From: Cladorrhinum sp. PSN259
Taxonomy: Eukaryota > Ascomycota > Sordariomycetes > Sordariales > Podosporaceae
Assembly: GCA_033725935.1 (NCBI GenBank)
Contig: MU867070.1
Span: 186,001 to 250,000, forward strand
Direction of reading: 5' to 3'
DNA length: 64,000 nucleotides
Shown: in pieces, positions 1-10,574 of the stretch
How the letters are laid out: each line of letters begins with the position of its first letter
Position numbering within the stretch: the first letter of the stretch is position 1
The notes under the pieces: generated by a model
The model's database searches: none
The model's input: the letters and a program-made list of their open reading frames with translations, nothing else
Told to the model about the DNA's origin: nothing
Made by a program: the position numbers and the translations under genes

Positions 1-1156
1 GTATTAATGATAAGCATCAAACATACAAAGACATGGCAACCTCGTGCACCAGCTCGTCCCCTTCCAACCCGTGATCGATAAAACTCTGCAGCATGTCCTC
101 CCGTCTCTTCTTTGCGTCGGGTTTTGTTCTGTGTCATTGACTAGTTTTCTCGCATGTCTAATTTACCACAATGCATCAGCATTTCAGCTTCCCTTTATTT
201 TTATTTTTTTTCATGACTGTAAATACCTAATAACAGCACCAAACTCGACCTCACTCTCAATCCTGGGCATCAACAACACCAAAGGCCACTTTCTCAGCCA
301 GTTCAGTATTCCCGGGTAGCAATGCAGCCCCAGCAAAAAGGGTAACTGGGCGTCACCCGTTCGCTTGATGAGCAAGCACGTCTTTGTCGTTCTGTAGCGT
401 GCCAAAGGACTCGGTGTATGCCCTCTTCCCAAAGGCGTCTAGTGTGTAGAATTGGCATTTCTCGGAGAAGTCCATGGGACGGAAGGAGTTTGCAGTGGAC
501 AGGTATTTGGATTCGATGAGGTAGATGAAGGAGGTCAGGGCGCGGTGGGTGCCTGCTTCGAAGGCGGAGGGGTAAGAGTCGCAGGTTGTCGGTTTGCAGG
601 TGTACTGTCAAGGACAGTATCGTTAGGAGGGCGTTGCTAGGAAGGAAAGAACGGAGAGAGAGAACGAAGACTAACACCTGGCAGGATGTGTCTAAGGCGC
701 TGTTTACGGGCTTCGGGGTCCCGGATGGAGAGGATGTTGTTGCTGTTGGGGATTATTCGGGTGATGTTGTACCATTTGGACTTTTTGTAGAGTGTTCGTG
801 CGCCGGAGATACGGTAGAGGGTATCAATGTCGGTGCAGATGACGGTGTTGGGGGCTACCCTGACGAGGGGGCCTTATTGGGGAGAGGATATCAGCACGCC
901 TTCTAGTCTTATGGGCCGACCGGAAAGAAATCCTACCGTATTTCTCAGACAGATCTATCATGTAATCAAAGACCTTGTAAGCGATAAAGCGTCTGGTCAG
1001 CCAGAGAGATGTCCAACCAGCCAGTGAGGGACCAGGAATATGACGGAGACGGCGCCATCGTTTGATCCTGTGGATGAGGTCTGTCAGTATAAATGCAGCG
1101 GTAAGAGACAGGATGATAATCAAAAGGGTTGCTGAGTCTGCTCGTAGTCGTTCCAT
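1..1156 (-). pseudogene. Cytochrome P450, N-terminal half, frame-disrupted and cut by window edge
   Basis: The start is the first ATG at 1156. It is followed by a membrane anchor (LLIIILSLTAAFILTDLI) and the P450 hinge RHIPGPSLAGW. An intron with acceptor near 874 leads to PLVRVAPNTV, then KSKWYN and HILPG. Later pieces carry KYLSTANSFRPMDFSEKCQF, then LLMPRIESEVEFGAVI, and after an intron (about 135-226) RREDMLQSFIDHGL, all typical of the fungal pisatin-demethylase-like P450 group. The haem-binding Cys lies beyond the left edge. Two breaks are visible: the splice phase after HILPG (about 600-690) does not lead into the reading frame that looks like P450, and a one-base shift near 351-362 meets a TGA. 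Known role of the family: NADPH-dependent mono-oxygenation at the endoplasmic reticulum. It is either a young pseudogene or carries sequencing errors; I favour pseudogene. Confidence 0.65.
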
Positions 1157-1554
1157 CGCTGGGTAAAGAGATGGAAGATGAAGCACAACATTGTGGGGTC
1201 GGAGCCCATGTGACGCTTCTTTTCAACATCTGACGTCGCGACAGTGGACCAGCGTTTCACAGATCCAAGACGTGTACGATGTCAATATCATGTACTATCG
1301 GAAGGGCCAATGCACCTACCCGATAAGAAGAGATGAGGCCAATGGGCGGGAGTCATCGGGAGTCATCGGGAGCTGTCCGATGTGGCACGCCCTGCTCCGG
1401 TGACACTGAGGTCTCCACCATATTCAACGACAGCGAAATCGGCACATCTGATGTTGACGAGAACCAAAAAGAAAATTTACCCATTAAGTCCACTAAAGAG
1501 CTACCAATCTAGCGTATTTATATACCGATAATCTTGCCTGCGTCATCCTATTGT
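1157..1554. other. Intergenic, nothing coding seen
   Basis: This is the shared upstream/downstream spacer between the P450 start and the stop of the next minus-strand gene. It holds a short tandem duplication (AGTCATCGGG twice, about 1351-1370) and is otherwise unremarkable. Confidence 0.5.
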
Positions 1555-2453
1555 CTAGAGCAAAGCCACCACCCCTCCAACTGCGGCCGCAAACCCAACG
1601 GCAGCAGCTCCCTGTGTCATCCGAGGTGCGGCTCCACGGGACCTTGAACCACTAGCGCTACCAGTAGGCGATGGCCCGGGGTTATTGAAGTCATTCCCAC
1701 CATTGGCAACGGTCGAAGTTCCGGTTGTGCCACTCTGAGTACTGGTTGGGAAGCGATCGGGTACGACAGTGACAGCGATAACATGACCTCCAGACGATGC
1801 CGCCGTGGTAGCAAGCTGCCGGATGTCCTGATTGACTGTAGTCTCTACAACCCTTCCGTCGGTTGTAGATTCAGTTATGGTGGCGCTGCGGGATGTGCCA
1901 GAGCAGGTGGCCGTTCCAGAGGTGATATCACAATGGGCGGTGACAGTCCTGGAATGCAGGTACCCAAGTTAGCAAGACGTGACAAGAAAATCCAACATGC
2001 GCAGTGAACTTACAAATCTCTGATTGTCTTGGGCGATCCTCCCTCATTTGTGATCCTTTCGGTAGCCTGGAGGTCGACAGTGCTAGGATCAGCACCGACC
2101 GTCACCTTGGCATCGTGGAGTATGTCGCAAGGAACGCCTGCTGATCTGCCCCCTCGGCATTGGATAGAGTAGGTTGTGCGAGCAGAATTGGACTCCAACA
2201 GATTCGCAAAAACGGTTGGCGTGGCAGCTCCAATAACAGCCTCGGGGATAAAAAAGGCAATTGTAGTGTTTGGGTTTGCCGTGGACGTAGAAATCTCTCG
2301 TTCTGTGCTACTTGTGACCGTTGTCAAAGTCGTAGAAGTAGTGGTGCTTGTTCTGGCTGAGCTTTCGAAGCCAATTTCGCTCTCAGCTGTAGTGGTTTGG
2401 GCCACGGCGGTTGAGGCCAGACCCATTAGAGCAAGAAATGTGCGTGAATGCAT
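1555..2453 (-). CDS. Secreted Ser/Thr-rich protein with probable GPI anchor
   Basis: Two exons (2453-2014 and 1948-1555) flank a 65-bp intron with GTAAGT donor and CCAG acceptor. They encode 277 residues. Residues 1-18 form a signal peptide ending in STAVAQ. A Thr/Ser-rich stretch follows (about 20-65), then a middle part with four cysteines (IQCRGG, VPCDIL, AHCDIT, ATCSG) that could form two disulfides. A Gly/Ser/Asn/Pro-rich linker precedes a hydrophobic C-terminus (AAAVGFAAAVGGVVALL), the pattern of a GPI-attachment signal. A TATA-like element (about 2527-2537) lies roughly 75 bp upstream of the start. This architecture is common among fungal cell-wall or surface proteins of unknown function, and I recognise no catalytic domain. 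Confidence 0.85.
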
Positions 2454-3395
2454 CTTTACTAATTAGAATGAAAAGATAAAGTCTAGACAATTGGCGAAAT
2501 ACCTGTGGTTTATGCCAGAGAATATGAGTATATAATAATGAGGCAATAGAATTCCAGTCCCTGCACTTATATACCAATCTTCAAGCCCATGGCGGAACTC
2601 ATGCCAACCGCGAGCATGAACACTTGATGTCCGAGCCTCATCTGTCATTGCCATGTTCACAGCCTTGAAAGTTGGTAATGCTGACGAGGCGGTGTTGGCG
2701 TCTCACGCTCGAGCCATCCTGAGTAGACGTGCGAGAACCTAACGACGAGCACCCAAGGGTTTCCATCAAACAAATCAAACAGTATACCTGGGTATGAATG
2801 CGGTGGCAGCAAAGGAAAGTTTGATTGCATTTTATAGCAACGGAATGGGAGCAATATCAAGTTCTCTTCATGTACCCTCCCTTTGAACTGAGGTCGGCGG
2901 CACACATTACATGAAGCAAAAAAGTATGGGACAGGATATATATGTTCATATATAGATAGGCAAGATGTAAATGCTGGATGCTTTCTGATTGGGCTGTCGA
3001 GGACTTGGTGTATTCGTGCCATGGACGCCAACTTTGAAATCCATACGGCTTAGAACGAAACTTGACGCGTGCTGAAGAGGAAATTTGAAGTCGATGCGTG
3101 TCTGGGACGAAACTTGTGTGCGCCTGGGACGAATTTTGCGGGCCTGGCACCGAGAAATCACCTGGCAGGAGCAAGTAGCAGCCGTGTGAGTTGGGAATAT
3201 CTGTTCGTCTGAACCTCCCTCACCTTTGCTCTTCTACCAACAACAACGACAACCTTTCGTGAACCCCGCATCATTTTTCTTATTCTTTCACCATCATCAC
3301 AGTGCCCTACCACCTGAGTATTTCTCCACTGGATTAACCATCTCAGAAGACAGAATCACTAATTAGTACAATATCTAGATCAACCCCCACCAGCC
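2454..3395. other. Intergenic with decayed short repeats
   Basis: No convincing ORF is present. Positions 3090-3190 contain loosely repeated units (CTGGGACGAA, CTGGGACGAA, CTGGCACCGA) followed by a block about 75% similar by eye to 3883-3945, upstream of the coiled-coil gene. A pyrimidine-rich, TATA-poor promoter-like stretch follows at 3215-3330. Confidence 0.4.
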
Positions 3396-3832
3396 ATGGG
3401 ACAAGGTTGGAGTGCCATCGGCGCTCAGAACGACGGTAAGTACGATTCACAACCCACTCTAGCCTGATTCGAACAGGGCAGGCTTCAATCGGTGCATGGG
3501 CTTGGGCAAGGCTTCTTGTCTCCAATCCGGCTTCCAGCTCCAAGATGCAGGTTGTCAACCCAATTTCGATCGATGGACAGATCAATAACAAATTCGCAAG
3601 TTCGAAAAAGACCAGCTTTGATTCCACATACAGACTGAGTCGGGCCTATCTTTCTTCAGGCAGTCAAGCTACTAGAGAAAAGACCTCGTCGCCACAAACC
3701 TTTAGCCCAGACCGCAACATCTCTAGTCCACCAAGATATGTGCAGGGCACCTCTCCTTCAACCTTTCCACTTTCAACAACTTCTCCGAACTGGCCTGGTT
3801 CTGGTCGAGATACCCACCAACCATCTTCCTAA
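3396..3832 (+). CDS. Doubtful small hypothetical protein
   Basis: The ATG at 3396 sits in a good context (CCAGCCATGG) and opens MGQGWSAIGAQNDG. It is followed by a GTAAGT donor at 3435 and a CAG acceptor near 3477 or 3481. One acceptor gives about 48 residues ending at a TAA near 3585. The other continues an open frame to 3832 (about 132 residues, Ser/Thr/Pro-rich, no recognised motif). A pyrimidine-rich leader precedes it. The two alternatives cannot be decided by eye, and the locus may be a remnant of a duplicated upstream region of the following gene. Confidence 0.25.
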
Positions 3833-4087
3833 ATTAACTCCCAGGCCAGACACGACGCGAAGCCTTGCGGGTGCGGCACGACATGCTTGCGCGTCTGGCA
3901 CGAAGAAGTCGTCTGGCAGCATCGAGTGGCAGCCGGGCGACTGGAAACCCCCATTCTTACAAGTTTTACGTCCAGACCTGAGGCCCTTTCATTCTTAGGG
4001 TTTACTTTTTTCTTTCTCTTTATTACTCTTTTCCCTTCAACATGCACAAGCTGTCGTTTATTTTCTTTTCGTCTTTCTCTCAAAGTA

Positions 4088-5632
4088 ATGACCAAGCTAA
4101 CTTTCACAACCACAGTCACCACCATCACTACTCATGGGGAGGGAGCCTCGCCTTCCACCGACCCGGCCATCATGGCCAAAGAACTCAGTGATCTCAACGA
4201 TCGCATCTTTGCCTCTGGGGACGAGGAGGATATCCTCCACATCCCCCGCATCGACCTCCTTCGGTTCGCCTCGAGCTTCCTGAAGCCCAACGACCTGCCT
4301 GCTACCGACCTCGCCGCCCGCACCATGGAGATCGGTCATCGCGAACACATCCTCAAAAGCGAGAAAGCTGAGCTAGAGATGGGCAAGCGGGCCCTCGACA
4401 ACCGCCAGCTAGAGGCCACCAAGCGCGAGGAGCGTCTCGTCGAGAGAGAGAAGCGCCTTGCCGACCCCGCCCACCTCAACGCCAGGGAGCAAGAGCTAGC
4501 CAAAAAGGAGGAGGAGCTGGAGGCCAAGATCCGCAACGTCCAAGCTCTCGAAGCCGCAGCCGCCCTCACTCGCGACACCCACATCGCCAAGCTCAAAACC
4601 GTCGCAGAGCAGAGCGTCGAGGTCAAGCAGCGGGAGGCCGCCCTAGCTGCCCGTGAGGAGAAGTTCAAGCGGGACCTGCAAGCCCTCCAAGCCCGCGAGA
4701 CCGAGTACAAAGACGCTATTAAGACCATCCAGCAGCGCGAGGCCGCCATCAATGAGCGCGAAAAGAAGAACATTATGCTCTCCCACAGCTCCTCCCAGCA
4801 ACCTCCCCTCCAAACCCAAATCTACCAGCACCGTAACCAGCCCGTTGATCCTCAACTCATGATGCGAACGCAAAGCGTCCTCCCCGCCCTTCACCCACCA
4901 CCCACTTGTTCAGTGCCACCTTTTTCCGTCCCTTTACAATCCCATTTCACCCATAAACAGCAGCCCCACCCCGCCTGCGACCCCCACGACAACCTCCAAC
5001 AACAACTCTATAACCTCCTATCCACATCTTTCGCACCTTCCCTCCCTTTATCCACCACCTCACCCGTCTCGACAAACCCGCGAACCCTCCACGACCTCCA
5101 TTCATCAATTTACACCACCACATTCCGCCAGGCTTTTGAGAGTGGTCGCCGTTCCGCGCCCCAAGTGGCGTATAACATCCATTTATGTTCCCTCAGGGAG
5201 TTAGAAGCCATAGTAAAGAACTACAAGAGTAGCTGGGGATATTTAGCCGCGTCAGGGAATCTGAGCAAAGCGTTTGAGGAGTTGGAGAGGGTTATTAGGG
5301 GCCACATTGACTTTACGATTAAGGTTGCCGAGAGTAAGAGTATGGATTTGGATGAAGTTTGTGCGGTTGGAGTTGGAGAGGGGGAGGTTGGGAGGGTGGC
5401 GGGGAGGGTTAGGGAGGTTGCTTTTGGAGGTGCTGGGGTGGGTTGTGAAGTTTTGGGGGGTGGTGGCGGGCACGGTGCCAGCCTCAATTTGGACGAGGAT
5501 GATGGTGAGGATGATATGGATGTGGAGGAGGATGAGCCGGTTACCATTAGTGGGAGTGTCCTTGCGCGGATTACTAATATACAGCATTCGAAAGGGATGC
5601 CACTGGCAGGTCATCATACCGCCCGTCCGAAC

Positions 5633-5675
<43 letters not shown>

Positions 5676-5740
5676 TGCAGAATCACCACCCGCAGAGTCA
5701 TCTTCCGCAGAATGGGTATGAGAGTTTTCGTCGTCAGTAA
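4088..5740 (+). CDS. Coiled-coil protein with polyhistidine C-terminus
   Basis: A single open frame from the ATG at 4088 gives 550 residues. The frame is open further upstream, but that part lies in a pyrimidine-rich leader and reads poorly. Residues about 76-230 are an unbroken charged heptad region rich in Glu/Arg/Lys/Ala (repeats such as LNAREQELAKKEEELEAK and KQREAALAAREEKF), predicting a long coiled coil. Residues about 235-340 are Pro/Gln/His-rich and disordered. A folded segment around 350-440 carries RTLHDLHSSIYTTTFRQAFE and LRELEAIVKNYKSSWGYL. A Gly-rich part and an acidic patch (NLDEDDGEDDMDVEEDE) follow. About 14 consecutive His codons, nearly all CAT, lie at 5633-5674. I do not recognise the family. 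A nuclear or scaffold role would be guesswork. Confidence 0.8.
5633..5674 (+). repeat. (CAT)14 trinucleotide tract coding for polyhistidine
   Basis: Fourteen uninterrupted CAT/ATC-phase triplets lie inside the coiled-coil gene. The purity of the codon run suggests replication slippage and length variation between strains. Confidence 0.9.
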
Positions 5741-6193
5741 CTTGCCCCTCGAGTACAGATTTGGAACGGCGAAGGAAAGATGGATAGATGGGCAGACTTC
5801 TCCACCAAACTTATCAAATCTGGAGAAGAGACTGGGAGAAATTGGGAGAGACATGGATGTGAACGGACATCTCGGACGACTTTTAACTCCCAAAACGGCC
5901 AGGCATCACCACTGCACTGGGAAGAAGAAAGTTCCGTAGGACGATAATGGTGATAAACTGACTCAAGTTTCCTTGGAAAACTTCTTTAGAACTATATAAC
6001 GATTCGGACGAGAGAGATATATTAGTGCCGACATCCGTGACGACGACTCCAAGCCCTGAGAATGAACGCTCCAACATGGCAGTAGAAGTAAACATAGGAG
6101 TAGAAATAAGAACGGCGATAATGATCATACATAACCGACATTTAGAAGCAAATTTGTTAAATAAACTTGCCCGGTGGAGGAGAGATATGGATA
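5741..6193. other. Intergenic 3' flank of the coiled-coil gene
   Basis: No gene is visible. The stretch ends at the TA dinucleotide (6192-6193) that the transposon used as its target. Confidence 0.5.
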
Positions 6194-6236
6194 ACGTACA
6201 TTATAAGCGAGTGACCCATATAAGTGAATGACCCAC
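6194..6236. repeat. Terminal inverted repeat, left
   Basis: It matches the reverse complement of 8012-8054 at 42 of 43 positions. It begins ACGTACATTATAAGCGAGTG next to a TA dinucleotide. Confidence 0.93.
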
Positions 6237-6282
6237 CTCTAACAAACCCACAGTAACTATCTTCAATTATACAGCCACGATA

Positions 6283-7956
6283 CTAAGAACCAACTATAAT
6301 TACATCAGAAACGGCTGAATCAGATGATTCTCCAGCCTCCTGGCAAGTGCGCGCGTTATGTCCAGGCTTGCCGCATACACTACAGCACCGAACCCTCGCA
6401 TAACCCTCCCCTATACTATTATTACCTAACTGCGTTTCTTGCACTCCCTCTCTACTAATGTTACCCTGACCAAGTACCTCCTGTGCACCCTGTATAGTAA
6501 GTGATCCTCTAAGCTGTATACGTGTTTTTTTGGCTCTCCGGCGCTTGCTTAATGCCTCATTAGCCTTACGGAGCGAAGCGACCTCTGACTCGAGGAGAGC
6601 CACTCGATGCATTATAGCTGTTGTACCCTTCTCAAGCTGGTCCACAGCAGCTAATATCGTAGTTGGGGAGCTATTTTGATGGTTAGCAATGCGAGTTTTG
6701 ATAAGCGTTGACTGCGATTTAGCTTCTCGAGGGTTGTGTGGTGTCTGGAAGACCCAAGTGTGGGCAGTGCTAGGCTGTGAGGGCGGGGGTGTTGGCGTAC
6801 GAAGCTTGATATCTAGCTTAGAAAGTACCCTCTCTGGATCGTACGGTATAAGGCCAGTCCCTGCAAAGCCGCCCTGGATATTCCTCTCGGTAATAGAGGC
6901 ATAGAAGGCCTCGCGAAAGGCACAAAGGAACTCGAGCTTGCTCACGTAGTTAATATGCGCGCGCATCAAGTCCTCGATCTGGCGACCATACGCCTGCTTT
7001 AACGGCCCAAAGCAGCCAACATCAAGTGGCTGGAGGAGGTGGGAGGAATGCGGAGGCATGCATAGCGTAATAATATTATTCTGCTGGCAATAGAGCTCGA
7101 ATTCCGTCGAGTGGTGACTATCGTGGCCGTCGAGGATCAATAATCGGTATTTGCCTTTCGTACGAGGTGCTGTATGGAAATCGAAGTGCTTGATCCAATT
7201 AAGGCCTACCGTATTGGTAGTCCAGCCATTTTCGGTGGTTGCGATGCGCCAGTCGGCTGGGAGGTTGCACTCGGTATACCAGTTGGCGAGGTGGTACTGT
7301 GCGGCTAAGATGATGAATGGAGGGATGGCCTAGCTAAGGGCATTAACGCCCTGGATTACCGTTGCCCATTTACGGTTACCAGGCTGTGCTAGCTTGGCCT
7401 TGTTACGGCCATCTGAGGTTATAACGACCATGCCCGCGAAGATGATGCCCATCATAAACCCAACCTCATCGAAATTGTAGACATCATCATCTACAATACC
7501 GTACTTGGCCTTAACGTTCCGTACGAGGGCAAACCACGCGCTAATAATCTTTGGATCTTCGCACTTGGCCCTCTGGTAGTCGTATCTACGCGAATAACGC
7601 GTGCGGAGCTCTGGCTGGCGTTTGACGAAGTTGTGTGCCCAGAGCTTGCCGACAGGGGGCGCGTCGCGTACGCGTAATAGATGGTTGGCCATATCTTCCA
7701 CACCACGGAGCCTTGGTGGAAAAGATCGCGTAACTAGCTCAATAATATATTGAATAATAGCTTTCTCTTCGGAATCTGTGAGCCGGCGCGATTTGGGCGT
7801 AATATCGCGTCGTGCAGGCCGGCCAGCGCGTCGACGCCCTAGAGTCTTACGATCGACTCCATAGATCTTGGCTGCGGCTCGTTCGCTTAGATTCTTGTCG
7901 TTTTCAAGCGCTTGGAGGGCTAAAATTATGTGGGCTTCATTTGAATGAGAAGGCAT
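6283..7956 (-). pseudogene. Fot1/pogo-like transposase with one in-frame TAG
   Basis: The frame runs from the ATG at 7956 to the stop at 6283 and would be 557 residues, but codon 209 is TAG (7330-7332). An N-terminal Psq-type helix-turn-helix (LSERAAAKIYGVDRKTLGRR) is followed by a CENP-B-like second DNA-binding part (LTDSEEKAIIQYII to KRQPELRTRYSRR). The DDE catalytic core shows FDEVGF, LILDGHDSHHS and LQPLDVGCFGPLK. Thirty-five residues separate the last two acidic residues (DD35D). The C-terminus has a heptad region and a CCHC zinc knuckle (CX2CX4HX4C: CSVCGKPGHNARTC). The stop replaces a residue normally Trp or similar before AIPPFI, and a TGG-to-TAG change would be TpG-to-TpA as in RIP. 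It is inactive unless read through. Confidence 0.9.
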
Positions 7957-8011
7957 CTTGGATGGTTGAAGAAATTGTTGTTGAGTGTTAAGGTATCACG
8001 TCGCGAAGGAA

Positions 8012-8054
8012 GTGGGTCACTCACTTATATGGGTCACTCGCTTATAATGTACGT
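8012..8054. repeat. Terminal inverted repeat, right
   Basis: This is the inverted partner of 6194-6236, with a single A/G difference. It ends in AATGTACGT followed by TA. Confidence 0.93.
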
Positions 8055-9221
8055 TATGCACTAATGGAATTTTGAACAACTGCCAGTAAGCCCTCAGAGT
8101 AGCTACCAGTCAATATAGGAGGAGGAGGGTGGATGTGACAAGGGGCATGAATACGGCTTGGAACGGGGGGTTCAATTCAGTGTAATAATCTGTTATGGCC
8201 TCAAAGGTCCTTGGTTCTTTTCAACCTGGTTGGGACCTCTGGGTCTGTTTAATACAGTCTGGCCCTATGGTCCTTCCTGACCGGAGGCCTTCCTCCGACC
8301 TCGGCGGTCCTCGCGGCTATGTCTCATTCCTTTGCTGCCTTGTTGTAACCTTCCTTGGCCCAGACTCCTCACACTGGCCCAATCATCTCCTCGAATGCAG
8401 TCCTCCTGGTTGTCTGACATGCAGGGTGTGTACACTAGGGCTGCCCTACTCTATTGATAGGCCTTCGAGGTTACTTGGCATGCTGGTCGTCCAGTGTGTT
8501 GTCTAGCCGCACGGTGTCGGGTGCAGATGGTCGAGGCACGTGTGATAGTGGATGACCGAGATGAGGTTGGTGATATCCGCAATCTTACCCAACTTCTTTG
8601 CAAATCCTGGGCAATCTCTTAGACAGTCTGCGCGATTTGAGAGGAAAGATATGGACAGCCATCTTATTATCTTGGAGTTGATAGTTACCTGTTAAACAAA
8701 TTTTTATTGAGGAGACCTGCCGATGAAAGAGAGAAATGAACGGAAATTAGATAAATGCCATTGGCAGTATTTCGTACGAGGCCTGAGGAAATGATCTGGA
8801 AGGGAGGAAGATGGGTATGCTCCTGAGAGTCCTTGCGCGTTAGGGGCACTATTTGGGAAACTTACAAAAGGCTTTTCGCATCGGGAAGATTAAGAATTAA
8901 GCTACCCTGTTTGTAGTTATTGTTGACATTCCACCATAATCTAGACGGCCCAAGCTCTCAGATAAGCCAAACGAGACTGACTGCCAGCGCAGACCTTGAT
9001 CCAACACGGCGGACCCCTGGTTTCCCGCCAGTAGAAGGGTTCCCAAGGCTTGATGAGTGAACGGCACTGGGGAGTAGGAGGCTGCTATATCCCACAGCTA
9101 GATCAAATAAGAAAACTGCAAATCCAAGGAACACTCACCGCCAAGTTCTGAGACAACCTGCACGCTGCCTAAGGCGACAATAGCATCTTAATTAGTACCC
9201 TGATGCTGTTTACACGTCTAC
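8055..9221. other. Intergenic, no gene recognised
   Basis: It contains ORFs of up to about 100 codons with no recognisable protein pattern. It is the 3' side of the gene at 9222 and flanks the transposon insertion. Confidence 0.45.
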
Positions 9222-10262
9222 CTAGTACGACTCAATGTCCGGCGGTCTGCGGTACTGAATGTTCCAGAGGTAGGCATCTCTCAAGTTGGCGTAGGTTCCA
9301 GGCATCAGACTCACAAGCAGCACCTTCATCCACCCGACGTCTTCCTCCGTACATCCTTCAATGGGCGGGTACTCATCATCATCATCCTCATCATCAGTGA
9401 AGTCGCCCTCGTCATCGTTATGCTGCGCGCCCTGGCTCTCGGGGGCCCCGCTCGTAGCTCCCCGTGGTTTCCAGTCACCCTTAATTAGATTAACCCAACC
9501 CTCGCCCTCATCCGACACGACGCTCCGCATCGAATCCTCATCAATCTGCACACAGAACTCATACCTAACGGGCAATCCCCCGTCCCGCAGCAGAACTTTA
9601 AGTTCCTGCTGCTGTTGCTGTTGCCTGCTGCGTACCTCCTCCTCCGAACCCTGCTCCTCGCGCACCATCCGCGCGCACCACTCCCTAAAGTGCCCCCTTA
9701 CAACACCCGTGCTCGCCCCATCAAGCGTGGCCGCATCCTCAATTACGGTGAGCCGGAACCGGCCCTCCTGCAGCAGGTCGTGCCCGTTGAACAGGTCCAT
9801 ACCGCTGCGGACCTCCGCCTCGATTCGCCGCACGCACTCCCGCCACGCCGCGTCGTTGCCATATGTGCAGCGGTACATGACGAATCCCCACAGGCGGTGG
9901 CCGTCGAGGCGGAGGTGCCGGTCGATCTTGTCGGCCGCGTTGAGGGAGGCGAAGATGGTGCCTGGCGTGCGGGGGGAGATGTCCTCCGGTCGTTGGAGGG
10001 CTAGGGCTGCGTGCTCTTGTTTCAGGCGGTGGAGGAGGGCCTCGAGCTGGCGGAGGTTGTCATTGGTTGAGGAAGACGTTCCCGACTTGAGACGACTGCC
10101 AGTGCTGGTTGTGTATGCGCGACTGAATGGGTGGTGTGGTAGAGCTGCTGCTGCACGGGGAAGCGAGGGCGATGTTACAAGTCGGAGTGAAATGAATGCA
10201 TGACGTTTGCAAGTTAAGAGGGCAGACAAGCTACGGAAAGCGGCAATCGTAGTGCTTCGCAT
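9222..10262 (-). CDS. Uncharacterised protein with mitochondrial-type N-terminus
   Basis: This is a single exon of 346 residues starting at the ATG at 10262. An in-frame ATG 40 codons further up (10382) is less likely, because a TATA-like element (10335-10343) lies between the two. Residues 1-50 are rich in Arg, Ser, Ala and Leu with almost no acids, as in a mitochondrial presequence (SRAYTTSTG). The conserved-looking core is LRLDGHRLWGFVMYRCTYGN, followed by WRECVRRIEAEV and VRYEFCVQIDEDS. An Arg/Gln run (RQQQQQQELK) and an acidic run (DFTDDEDDDDEYPP) interrupt it. The protein ends with VGWMKVLLVSLMPGTYANL. The 'DGHRLWGFVMYRCTYG' pattern recurs in fungal proteins without assigned function, and I cannot assign one here. 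Confidence 0.75.
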   Translation of the reverse strand: MRSTTIAAFRSLSALLTCKRHAFISLRLVTSPSLPRAAAALPHHPFSRAYTTSTGSRLKSGTSSSTNDNLRQLEALLHRLKQEHAALALQRPEDISPRTPGTIFASLNAADKIDRHLRLDGHRLWGFVMYRCTYGNDAAWRECVRRIEAEVRSGMDLFNGHDLLQEGRFRLTVIEDAATLDGASTGVVRGHFREWCARMVREEQGSEEEVRSRQQQQQQELKVLLRDGGLPVRYEFCVQIDEDSMRSVVSDEGEGWVNLIKGDWKPRGATSGAPESQGAQHNDDEGDFTDDEDDDDEYPPIEGCTEEDVGWMKVLLVSLMPGTYANLRDAYLWNIQYRRPPDIESY

Positions 10263-10334
10263 CACGAAGCTAAGGTGATTTATGAGGCATGCTCTGTGTA
10301 GGTTGAGTCTGGACAGATTGAATGGGGTGACCGT

Positions 10335-10343
10335 GTTATATAG
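10335..10343 (-). promoter_or_regulatory. TATA-like element of the gene at 9222-10262
   Basis: CTATATAAC on the minus strand lies about 75 bp before the chosen ATG. It also argues against the upstream ATG as start. Confidence 0.4.
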
Positions 10344-10574
10344 CCAAAATGATGGGGCTGGATAGAAATAACTTGTCCCCACTTTAGGTCATTTGCATGG
10401 TTGGCAGTGTAGACTCCTACAATTCACACATTCGCGTTTCTGGCGCAATCGGCACGCAGATACCTTCAACTAGACCACCAAAAAAGAATTGTACAAAACT
10501 ACCCAATGGGGTATACATACAAGCTCCTGCTCTGGCGGCTTGGCTAGCCGGCATAGGCTAGGCCTGCTTAGCCG

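Larger units (their letters stand above)
6194..8054 (-). mobile_element. Pogo/Fot1-class (Tc1-mariner superfamily) DNA transposon, complete
   Basis: The element is 1861 bp, flanked by TA on both sides (6192-6193 and 8055-8056), the target duplication of Tc1-mariner elements. The ends are 43-bp inverted repeats with one mismatch. Each repeat contains an internal direct repeat of GTGACCCA. Nearly all the interior is one transposase gene on the minus strand. The almost identical ends point to recent arrival. Confidence 0.93.

Noticed and set aside
5620..5893. Minus-strand ORF with a long methionine run
   Set aside because: It is the antisense of the (CAT)n polyhistidine tract in the coiled-coil gene.
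9361..10203. Plus-strand ORF of 280 codons
   Set aside because: Shadow of the minus-strand gene 9222-10262; its Ser/Arg runs are the antisense of acidic and Gln-rich segments.
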